A DNA stretch of 64,000 nucleotides, taken from Brugia malayi (taxonomy: Eukaryota > Nematoda > Chromadorea > Rhabditida > Onchocercidae). Position 1 is the first letter of the stretch, and each line of letters opens with the position of its first letter. A program made the translations under genes and the position numbers. Where the stretch lies: the NCBI RefSeq assembly GCF_000002995.4, contig NW_025062477.1, forward strand, positions 13,808,696 through 13,872,695, given 5' to 3'. A model generated the notes under the pieces. It saw only the letters and a program-made list of their open reading frames with translations. It searched no databases and was not told the DNA's origin. This document shows, piece after piece, positions 1-11,947 of the stretch.

Positions 1-889
1 TAAATTATTTAAGTGACAAAAATAAGTTTATCATTTCATATCATATTTATCGACTGAAACACATCATTAATTTATTAATTACTATTATTTCATTATTAAT
101 AGCTCATTTGAGAGCAGCAATTTGTAATACTTATCACAAAAGTGATAAGAAATATTTGCTCTCTGTGTTAGTAATTAATTTAGCATTATATTATCTTCCA
201 ATAATCAATCATATATTTAAGTATTTATCAATTACTTACCGTAAATTTATATTTAAATGATTACTGATATTAAAAATTATTATACACAAACAATTATTAA
301 TGTTGGAAATTGTTATTGTCACTGATAATTTACCGTATAGTTGGAATGATTTCTGATTAACAAATAAATGATTATTTTAATAGATAAAAAAATAATTAAA
401 AAAATTTTACCACATTTTAGAAGATCATTTATAAGCAATTATTTAATTAAATAAATAAACAAACCGAATGCTTTTCTTCATTAAATTATCACAAATATAT
501 TAGCAAATAGCAAAGTAAATAAATGAATAAAACAGAAATTTTTGTTTGCTATTAAAAAAAAAAAAAAAAAAAAAAGAATGAATCTTTGACTAAAATGAAA
601 AAAATTATACGTACGTGAAAAACAGTACTGTAAGCTAATATTTGACGTTATGTTAGGTAAAATATACGTATAAAAGTTTCACGTTAGTGTTCGCTTATAC
701 TTAATATTTATATATGTTTGATAAAGTAATCACCTTATCATATCTTTGTGATATATAAATTAATATGGAAAAAATAAAACATAACAATTGGCTAATGTAT
801 ACTATGTACCAATTAATTAATAATTAATTAATTTTTACTTGATATATATATATATAATATTTAATAGTTATGAGAAAAAATTCTATTAA

Positions 890-1010
890 AAAAATATAAT
901 ATTACAAATATAATTTATTAGAAAATATTTTTACTCATCAATTTTATTCATATTTTTTCATGAAAAATTTTCTAATAAATAAATTGAATTTTATATATTT
1001 GTTATGATTG
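890..1010. repeat. Imperfect inverted repeat (hairpin-forming)
   Basis: The left arm, around 890-930 (including TTTATTAGAAAATATTTTT), is matched in reverse complement by the right arm, around 963-1008 (AAAAATTTTCTAATAAA and the following AT-rich bases), with about 30 bases between. It may be a degraded small inverted-repeat element or chance pairing in AT-rich DNA. Confidence 0.4.
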
Positions 1011-1589
1011 TTAATTATAATTAATTTTTTGTTATTTAAATTATTAATTGCACTGTTTATTTGCAAATAATAAATCTATTAACAGATATTTGTATATATT
1101 TATAAAAACTATTAGTTTAAATATTTTAGATTATTTCATTTTTTTTTTTTTTTTTGTAAATTTTGTTATGGTCATAATTTGTTTAATGTTTTATTTGATG
1201 CAAAATATTAATTTATTATAAATTAATTAATTTAAATATCTATATTAGAAGCTATTTTTAATACTTTAAGTTAAAAGCATTTTGTTGTTATAAGGCTTAT
1301 CCCAAGTTGTATTAACTTTAAAAATGACGACGAAATAATTCTAGCAAATTCTTTAAACAAATGATGAAGATAAAAATCAAATTTAAATCAAATTTCACAA
1401 ATTCTATGTTTTGTTTTCTTCATCTATCAAAAAGAAAAAAGGCCACATTTTAGTATTACTAAAGCCTAAGGCTAAAACAGAAGACATCTTTTTTGCACAA
1501 TTTTCAAACTTTTTTTCCTTCACAAATCAATTTTTCTATTTTTCATAAATCAATTTCTTCAAAAAAATTCAGACTTTTCCTTCAACAAA

Positions 1590-1805
1590 CAGTTTTTCAT
1601 TTTTTTTTTTCTTTTTTTAACTAAAAAAAAAAAAAAAAAAATATTCCCAAGAAAATTAATGAAACAATTTGCATTTAAAATAAATGTTTGGCAAAATTTG
1701 TCGTACAGTTTTTCATTTTTTCTTTTTTAATTAAAAGGAAAAATATTCCTAAGAAAATTGATGAAACAATTTGCATTTAAACTAAATGTTTGATAAAATT
1801 TATCT
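1590..1805. repeat. Two-copy tandem duplication, period about 116 bp
   Basis: Both copies begin with CAGTTTTTCATTTTTT (1590 and 1706) and share an A-rich block, then ATTCC(C/T)AAGAAAATT, GATGAAAC or AATGAAAC, and TTTGCATTTAAA. The copies differ mainly in homopolymer length. Confidence 0.75.
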
Positions 1806-2009
1806 TATCATTATCTTATCATTATCATTGTCAATTAAACATTTAAAATATTCGAGCATATTAGGTTTGACATATATAAATTTTTAATGAAAATTTAGGC
1901 TATTTCTTTATTTCTTCATATTTTCTGGTGTTAAAATCATTTGTCAAAGCTGTTTATTATGGAAGACCAAAAGGTGAGTGTATTGTCTAATTAAATATGT
2001 CACAGGTTA

Positions 2010-2108
2010 ATGAAGCCGAAAAAGAAGGAAATGATTAAGATTGGTAAGAATGAATGGATGGATAAAGGTGACAATCATAGTAGTACTTATTGTTGTTGTC
2101 AACGTTGA
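2010..2108 (+). CDS. Candidate 32-residue small ORF behind an acceptor-like site
   Basis: An ATG at 2010 lies five bases after GTCACAG (AG at 2004-2005), which could act as a trans-splice or cis-splice acceptor. The frame runs 32 codons to TGA at 2106-2108. The product is lysine-rich at its N-terminus (MKPKKKEMIKIGK) and ends in three cysteines followed by QR. The base composition is less AT-skewed than its surroundings. A donor-like GGTAAGAA lies inside it, so it could instead be a small exon. I recognise no family, and chance is quite possible. Confidence 0.2.
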   Translation: MKPKKKEMIKIGKNEWMDKGDNHSSTYCCCQR

Positions 2109-3473
2109 CATTTACTTATTTATTTTTCTCATTTACAATTATTATCCTAGCAATAATAAATGTATTATTTACAGAATATAATTTTTTAAATGTATTCAAA
2201 CTATTTTGCAAAATTTAATTTCAAATAAAAAAATTTTTTTTTAAAAATTAAACGATAAGATAAATTATGAAAAATGAAAAATTTTCAACTAAAAACTTCT
2301 CACTGGAAAAAAAAATAATAAATTCATTTTTCTTTTTTTGATAGATTAATTATAATTAATTACTTTTATTATATTATACTTAAAAAAAAAAATCAACGAA
2401 AGTTAAAAGAAATCATGAAAAATCATTCAAACTATAATTAATAATATAATAAAGTGTTTTCTTTTTTTAATAATTAAACTACGAAAAAATTTTTAGTAAT
2501 AAAAATTTTGCTAATTTTTTGTTTTTTTAAAAAAAAGATCATTGCATATAAACAATATTGTTGCTTGCAAAAAAGAAAGCTCAATTAGGTTATTTTGGTA
2601 CCAATGGTACCATCCAGTAAGTTGGAACATTTTATTTGAGAATTTTATAAATGATCAATTTGATTATTTTATTTCATTTTATCATTACAGAATGTTTTGG
2701 TTGTTGAAATACGCCGCAAAAGTCAAAAATGAATGAAAAAAGAAAAAGAAAAGAAAATTTTAAAATAATTCGATAAAAAAAAAAAAAAAATTTTGCTTTG
2801 CTTTTTCCGTTTTATCCTTTTGCTTCAATTTTTCAAATTCATTTTTTGTTGCTTTATTCAACTAACTGTTAAAACTGTTATTTTTTTTTTTTTTTTTAAT
2901 AGACAAATATTTAATTTTTAAAAAAATTTATAATTTAACATATGTTAATTTTTTTCAAATTTAAATTTTGTTATATGAAAATTATATGTATTTTTTTAAT
3001 GATAATAGTTTTTTGGATTTTAAGCAAAAAGTTTTGTGAATTTTAGCCTTTAAAATATATGCTAATTTTATTTGCGCTGTTGAAAATTTGATCAGTTCAT
3101 TACATTTTTAATTTTTAAAAATTTTTTCATCTTTTTTACGATTGACATAATTGATAATTTAATTGTTGGGTTTATATGTTTAACATAGTGAAAATTTCAG
3201 AACTATTATTGCCTTTTAAAATTGTGACTTTTAAAGTTTAACTTTTAAAATTTTAATTTTTCAAAAATTTATTTTACGATTCAAATTATTTATCCTAACT
3301 TTTAAAACAATGCTAATTTTTACATGGCAAATTTGTTCATAATAATTAGACGAATTAATTTAGTTGCTCAATTACCAGCAAGTTTTGATTTCATTTTTTT
3401 TTTTTTTATAAGTTTTATTCAATAATTAATTAAATGAAAGAAAAATATCTTAGTTAAGCTGAAAAGTTTGTTT

Positions 3474-3482
3474 GTATTTCAG
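3474..3482 (+). promoter_or_regulatory. cle-1: Splice acceptor before the long-isoform start, possible spliced-leader site
   Basis: TGTATTTCAG ends at 3482, 24 bases upstream of the ATG at 3507. It matches the nematode TTTCAG acceptor. No upstream coding exon is evident, so trans-splicing of a leader here is plausible. A two-codon upstream reading frame (ATG at 3502, TGA at 3508-3510) overlaps the chosen start. Confidence 0.55.
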
Positions 3483-6400
3483 AAAAATTGGCAGCAATAA
3501 AATGCGATGAGACAAAATTTTAACAATTTTATTGCAATTCTTTTTTCCTTACTCAATGCATTTCATTGGCTGTCACAAACTGTCGCACAAGAAGGTTTTT
3601 ATTCATTTTTCGTTTTTTTCGTTTTTTATCATCGATTAATTCTTTTTTACAATTTTTCTTACTTTTCCCACTTTTAAACTTCTCAACAAATTCGTTTTAA
3701 ATTTTTTTTTTTTCCACAAAACTATTTCGATTAGTAAGTATAGTTAACCATTTGCAGTAATTTTGAATATTCAGAAAAGATTTCATGAGATATAATTTGA
3801 AATTGTAAAAATTATAAAGCAAAAAATTGTAGAAGCATAATTGATTTAGAAAAATTATTCAATGAAAGAAAAAAAAAAGAAAATTTAGAAAAGATAAATC
3901 TTTTTTTTTTTTTTTTTTTTGAAGAGAAAGAAATTGTTTTTATTAAGAATGGCGTGTTCCGGATATGCCGGAAAATGTACATTGGAAAACGGATGATAAT
4001 AGCATAACATTATGGTGGGATCCACCAGCAACAGCTGATGAAATATTGGTGCGTGGTTATACGATATCATACGGAATTGGTACACCAAATCGACGTGTAA
4101 TTATTGAAGGAGCTAATACCAATGCTTTTACAATTAATAAACTTAGTTAGCAAATTTAAATTTGTTAAATTTTCTTTTTTTTTTAGCAGTTAACATAAAT
4201 TTTATTTATTTTGAAATAACAAAAATATATGCATAAACTTTCAATTATTAATTAAATAAACTTAATGAAAATGAAAATTGCTTCATAATTAATGTGCTCA
4301 AAAATCAAGATTTTCATTCAAATATATTTTTAATCAAGTTTTGAATTTGAATTTTGGATTTAAATTTAATAAATTCAAAAATTTTGTTTAAATTTTGCAA
4401 TCAATGCATGAAATTTAAATTTTTCTAATTTTGCTTTTTTTCAGAATCTAACACAACATATGTTTTTGCATTAACTGCATATAATGAAGCAGATGGTGAA
4501 GATTCAGAAAAGGTTCTTTTCACCGCTACTACCGAAATTGGAAAAAATTCAGGTAATAGATTCATGAACGTGAGGTCCGTGAAATCCGTGAAATCCGTGA
4601 GTAAGAAAATAATTTCAAAATTTATTGATTATTTTTAAAAAAAGACATACATATTCAAAATTTTAATCTTAAGTGTAAAAATCATAGTAAATAAATATTA
4701 TGTTATTTAATTATGCTATAAAAATAAAAATAAAAAATATAAAATAAAAGTATTATAGAAATATAAAAATAATATAATTATGTTATAGAAATTATATAAT
4801 TGTAGATAATATTCAACTAATAATAAACGCATAAAATAATCTGAGAGTTAATAAGCTAAATATTAATTTTTTAATCTATTTATTTGCAAAATTGACACTT
4901 TACCTATAAATTATACTAACAGAAATGATTATTTAATTCAATTCTTTATTTTTTAATAATATAACAAAAAAATTTTTTGCTTTTTTGTTCGACAAAAATA
5001 TAACAAAAAATATGCTTAGAAAAGTTAAAATTTTGTTATCAAAATTTTATTTTATTTATTAAATTCGAACAAACTAAAATTTTAAAGTGACAATTTTTTT
5101 CTTAAAAGAAGAAATTTAGATGAACAATTGATTAATTTACAAAGACCAACAAATGTCAAAGCAAATGCTATTTCACCCACTGAAATTTCAATACAATGGA
5201 CGGATCCAAATGTTGATATTTACTATGATCATCAATCTGAAAGCATCAGATCATTATTTCGAAAACGAAAATATGTGATACAGTATGTAAACAATAAATT
5301 TTTTTCAAAAATTTTAATTCAAAAAGTTTTATCAATTTTATATTATTTACAAAATTTTACAAAAATTTCAATCTTATTGAATTTTTTGTAAAATTATTTG
5401 ACAAAATTATAAGTTAATCATAAGCATTAAAACGATATTTATAAAATAAAATTTATTCATAAATTTTTTTCCTATTTTATTCTTTTCGATCTATTATTGG
5501 GTACTGTATATATGATACAGTATCCGTATCATCATACAGTATTTTTTATTTCAGATACGGTAAATATCTTTGATGAAGTATATGATACAGTATCCGTATC
5601 ATCGTACTGTAAACTTTTTTGCTATTTCAGATACGGTGAATATCAATCATTGAATTTAGAAACGGTAACATCAACAGTACCATATGTACTTCTTAGTAAT
5701 TTGCAACCAGCAACAGACTACGAAATTATCATTAAAATAATTTTGCCAAATGGAATCGAATCAGCATGGACTATTCGAGAAGTTATCCAAACATTACCAA
5801 ATGGTAGACAATTGAAGAAATTTTAAATTTTTCAAATTTTAAGCAATTTTTGGAGTATTTTATATTTCTAATAAAATTTAATAATAATTTAAGTAGCATT
5901 AATGGGTGGATCAAAGCTGATTGAACTTCGATTCAATTTTGAGCAATCAGAAAAATGTTTCTTCTATTCTGATTCAACAGCTCCACTTCAATGGAAAATG
6001 ATTGAAGCTAAAAGCTATAATGAATTAAGAGATCGATCAGGTATGTATTTTATTACATTTATAATTAAAATGATTGAAATTTAGAATTAAATTAAAAATG
6101 CATTTATGATTTATGTTTAACATCGTTAAAAATTATTGTAATTACAAAGTGATAAATTTAAAATTTATTATTAGCAATTTTTTACAGCAAAACATTTTGT
6201 AAGCATACAATCAACAATATTTGATAAGAATTATGGTCATTTGATATCAACACCAATCATTCTTACTGATAATAATTATTGTCTAAGTACATGGATTTAT
6301 GTTAAACAATTCAGCAAAGGTTGGCATTATGAAATATTCAAAAAAATTATTCAAATATTTCAAATTATTTCAGAAAGAAGTCAAATTAATTTCAAATTTT

Positions 6401-9400
6401 CATCTATCAAATAATATAAGATTTATTCTTAATATAAATATTAAAAAAATTTTTTTTTTCGTACTTCTAAGAAATTTTTCAGAAAGAAAAATTATAATTA
6501 TAATTGAATAAATCTCAATTTTATTTTATTTTTTTTTTTTTTAAATAATTTTATAAATCTTAATTTTATGCATTGATATGCTAATCTTAGTAATGTTTTT
6601 TTTTTTTTTTCAATGTTTTAAAATTTTGAGAAGACAATTAATTTTTAAATAAAATCAAAATTATTGAAAGTTTAAAAATTTTAAACAAATATTTTTTTTT
6701 ACAAATTAAAAATTTAAATGATTTAATATTAAGAATATAATATAATTGTATATTAATTTAAATTGCTATTTTTGATATTTTTAGGTACACTCACTGTTTC
6801 ATTGCTACCTAATAATTTATTGATAGAAGGAAGATTAGAAGAAATGCCAAAAGAGCAATGGCATCATTTAATTTTAGATTTTACTAATTCGCATCATATA
6901 TTTCAGGTTTTTCTTCATTATCAAAATCATTTTTTAAATTTCAATTTATCATTTAATTTGAAAAAAAAAATTATAATTTATTGTTATTAAAATTTCCATC
7001 TATTTTGCAGTGAATTTTTCACTTAAAGGATGCAAAATTTTGAGCTTTAAACTTTGAGCTATGCAAATTTTATAAAATTAATATACTTTAAGGAAGGATT
7101 AAATTTTGTAAAATTTAAATGTTTGCAAACAATTAATGAGTAATTTTAAATTATTTTTGCAACGATTTCTTCAGATATCATTCAAAGTGAGAAAAGAAGA
7201 TGGTAATCAATTTTGGTTAGCTTTAGACGACATTGCCCTACATTCCGGAAAGTGTAACAGTGATCCGGATGCACCTTTACGGGATAATGGACAATTTCAA
7301 CGTTGGTTTAAAATCATTAAAAATTACACTTTTTTTCTTTTTTTTTCTTTCAATTAATTCTTTTTTATCAATTTATTCTAAAATAAAAAAATGATCCTTA
7401 AAAATATTTTCTTTTTTTATCTTTTTTTTTGTTTCAATTGTAAATAAAATAAAACATAAACAATTCAAAGATTTTATTGAATTAAATTAATAGAATATAA
7501 AAAATGACTAAATTTGATTTTCACTATAAAACATTTAAAAAATAGACACAATTTTTTCAATTTTGTTATTTCTGTTATTTTAATTAGCGTTTTTTTTTTT
7601 TGAATTTTGTTTGCTATTTAAATTAAAAATTAAAAAGGATAAATAACATTGTTAGTTATTTTTATATAAATTTCGAGCAATGAAAATAAGTTTACTAATT
7701 TAGTGTTTTGCATAAATCAATAAAGTACTTAATTTTATAATTAAATTATTTTCTGTTATCTCAGTAATAAATTGGGAGAGAAAATAATTTTTTATATTTT
7801 GTTTTCATTAAAGATTGCACTAATTGTCTTTTTGGCTTAAAAAAAAAATTATAAAACATTTTAAAAGATTTTTATTTTAGAAAATAATTGCTTTTTTTTA
7901 GATTTAAAAAAATAAAAAAAAACAGCCAAATATTTTACAAAATATGCATATTTACTAATTACTATTCAATTGATAAGTCAAAATGACAAAATTTAGCTGA
8001 TTAAATTAATTAATTGAGTAATTAAGTTTTTGATACTTTCATGCTTAAGCAAAGCAAAAATTTGAATATTTAAATTTAGTTAACTTTTTTAATATAATAA
8101 AATTGAGTATTTTTATAATATAACAAACATTTAATAATCTCAGTTGCATTCTTTTTTTTTTTTTTTTTTTAATTTAAACTTTTATTTGATTAATTGAATA
8201 TTATTTTAATGTTAAGTTTAGTAATTTAATATTTTGTTATGTTATATATAAAAAATAGGTAAGTAATTTAATTTAAAATTAATCTACTAATTCAGGTCAC
8301 AATTTTATATCACACCCTCAAGGCATTTAATATATTTTACTTAAAATTTTTTGTTAAATAATTGAAGTATGAAAATTTCTAATTTCTATAGTAATTTCTA
8401 AATTCAAATTTTTATAATTAGTCACTCTAAATTTAATATTTTTTCATTTATTATTTGATAATTTTTTATTTTAAAAATAATTTAAGTGTAAAAATTTTGA
8501 TATTATGCGCAAAATCTTTTTTTATGAAAAATTATCGTAAAATTTTTAGTATTTCATGCTTATTAATAATTATTAATGGGTAACCAATGAATTAATTTTT
8601 TTTAAAAAAAAATTTTATAAAAAATATTTGAAAAATTTTTAACATTTCATATTTATTTTTAATATCTAAAAAATTAAATGCTAAATTAAATTCTTTTTTC
8701 ACTTTTCAAATATTTTAATTCGTTTTTTTTTTTTTTTTCATCTATTTTGTATGTTATTTCTTTTTAACATGCAGAAAAAAAAATGCATGCATGAATGAAT
8801 TGCATGCATATTTATGCATGCTTTTTATGCATTACATACTGGGAAAGTATAACTGCAACATTTCTTTTCTTTTTTTTTTTTTTCATTTTTTCCCGTTTTT
8901 TTTTTTAATACAACAAAAAGAGAGGGAGAGAGAGAGAGAGGGAGGGAGAGAGAAAAAAAGAAGGAAACGTTATGATTCATTGATTCTTTTTTTATAGATT
9001 ACAAATCTTTAAATTTGCATCATTTTTTTTTGATATGATTAATTATTGATAAGAAAAGCTATCAAATTATCAAATAATCTCAATTTAATTTCTTTCTTTC
9101 ATTTCAATTTTTTCTCTTTACTTTATTTTTTAATTAAAATTTGGTTCGTTTTTTCGTTTTTTTTTTTCGAATTAATCAAAAAAGAAAAAAAAAAAATAAG
9201 CAAAATGATAATATTAAAAATTCAATCAAAAATTTCAATTTTTTTTTTTCTAAGAATTCTGTTTTCTGTTAGATTAATTATGTCTGAATGGATATTCAAA
9301 GAAATAAAAATAAAAAAATTTTTTTTCTTTCTTTTTTGAAATTTTATTCATAATAAGAAATCAAATAATTATTGTAATTTTGTTGAGTTATTTGTTTATT

Positions 9401-11916
9401 ATTACAATTTCCTCTCAAATAATTAATTAATTAATTTTTTATTTTTAAATTAAAATATTAAATTTATCTTTGCTTTCCCCCCTTTTTTTTGAAAAAGTGG
9501 GAAATTTTATGAATTAATAATAAAAATAAATTCACATTTTAAGTTATAATTTTAATAGAATAAAATTTTTTTTCCACAAATAAACAAAAATTAATTATAA
9601 TAAATATTAGAATAATTAATTACATTAAGTTACAATAATATACAAACAATAAGTTTAAGTATTACTAATTAAAATACATTATCAATTTACAATAAGTTTA
9701 AATATTATTATTATTAATTAAAATACATTATCAATTTACAATATGTTTAAATATTATTATTATTATTAATTAATAATTACAATAAGTTTAGATATTATTA
9801 TATTAATTAAATACATTATCAATTTACAATATGTTTAAATATTATTATTATTATTAATCAAAATACATTATCAATTTACAATAAGTTTAAATATTATTAT
9901 TATTAATTAAAATACATTATCAATTTAATATACAACAAATTTAAATAAAATTAGTTATCACATAAAACAGCAATAGACAACTCTGATTACTGCATGAAAT
10001 AAAATTAAATGAAATTAATTGGAAATGCTTACTTAAAAATTTTATGGTAATATTTTATATATTAAAGTTATTTCATTTATAAATTTTCACAATTAAAATA
10101 GAACTGTAGTTAAATACAAAATCAGATTATAAAAAAAAAGAAAAGGAAAAAAGTGATTGGATAGGAATAAATGTGTAATAAAGAATCTCAAAAAAAAAAG
10201 AAAAAATTTTTTTTAAAATATTTCTAAAAAAAAATTTAATAGCACAGAAAATAAATGAAAATCAAATTTAATCAAATTTCTATTTTGAAATTTTATGATT
10301 AAAATTAAAATTTTTGGATTTTTTTGCTATTTTTTTTGAAAGATTTCTTCATTTTTTTTCCCTTTTTTTAATGATTGTTTAACAAATGCTAATGCTTTTT
10401 TTTTTTTTCAAATATCTTTTTTAAACACAAATATTTTTCAGTGAAATTTGACAAATAACCTTTGACATGAGATAGAAATTCATACATTCTCAATCATTCA
10501 CAATTTCATTTCTTAAATTGCTCAAAAAGTTGACAAATAACCTTTGACACGAGACAGAAATTCATACATTCTCAATTATTCACAATTTCATTTCTTAAAT
10601 TGCTCAAAAAGTTGACAAATAACCTTTGACACGAGACAGAAATTCATACATTCTCAATTATTCACAATTTCATTTCTTAAATTGCTCAAAGGGTTTCATT
10701 TTTGATTAATTAATTGCTCACTAATTAATGATCACAATGCGTTAAAATGCAAATTATACGATTAAAAATGGAAATGTAATTTTTTTTTTTGGAGAGAAAT
10801 TTGTTAATGAATTGCGTTAACTGTCTGAGTGTAATTATTTTCATTTATCAAATTAGTATTCGTCGTTTTGATGTGACCGCAATTTGTTGTACATTTAACA
10901 AAAATTTCAAACATAATTTAAACATTAAAATTATAGCAAATTATAAATGGAAAACAAAAAAGACGAATTAAAACAGAGAACAGATTGAAAAGAAATATAT
11001 TAATTGGTACTTTTAAAAATAATAAAAAATTATTTAAACAAATAATTTAACAGCCATAAAAAGATGACAGTTAAAAATGATTAAATAACAAATTAAAACA
11101 AACAATTAATTTAAAAAAAAAACAAACAATATAAAGCAAAAAAAAAGAATAATAATGATAAATAATTAAAATTAGAAAATAAAAACTAGAAATTTTATCA
11201 AAAAGGAAGAAATTAAAAAATATTGGAATAAAATAAATTTTTAATTTGTTCGTAAATTTGAACAATTTTTTTTTTTGAAAAAAAGAGGTAAGAATTAAAA
11301 GAACAAAATATTGTGAATTTCTAACTGTTTTTGTTCTTTGTTTTTTGTTTAATAAATTTTTTTAATTCTGTTTTATTTAATTATTTGTTTAAAAATCTTA
11401 ATTTTGTTTAATAAATGTTTAAATAAAAAATTGTTTTTTATTCAATAAATAATTAAATATTTATTAAAATTCACAAAGATTAATTTTATCAATTATTTTA
11501 ATAACTTAGCAATTTTTCCTTTTTTTTTACTAAAAATATCAAAAATTTTTCTTTTCCTTTTTTTTTTTTTTATTAAATAATTTTACTGATACAATGAGAA
11601 AAGGAAAAAAGATTGGAACGATTATTTGCAATTGATAAATTAATTTTTTGGAAATTTTCATGAGAATTTGCATATGAAAAGATGCATAATTCACATGAAA
11701 ATTGCAATTATATTAATTTTTTTTTTCCTACTTTTTATTGTTATAATAAATTGATCATTCAATAAGAATAGCAATAACAATAAGAGAAAAGAAAAAGAAA
11801 AATCAATTATATGCGGTCAATGAAATGCCGTGTGAAATGATTGAATAAATTTTGTGAAAAATTTTTGTCAATTATTTTTATAAAAAGAAAAAAAAAACAT
11901 GTAAGAGAGAGGGACA

Positions 11917-11947
<31 letters not shown>

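Larger units (their letters stand above)
1..3482. other. Upstream intergenic or 5' regulatory DNA of the collagen gene
   Basis: No convincing protein gene is visible. The stretch is AT-rich with many A and T runs. It contains an imperfect inverted repeat near 890-1010, a two-copy tandem duplication at 1590-1805 and a 32-codon reading frame at 2010-2108 listed as a separate candidate. The promoter of the long collagen isoform must lie here if that transcript is not processed from farther upstream, but no core promoter motif could be told apart from the background. Confidence 0.5.

Noticed and set aside
10789..10971. Frame reading [20 protein letters not shown] on the + strand
   Set aside because: Short, no splice or start context, no homology recognised, and the frame dissolves into A-rich codons.
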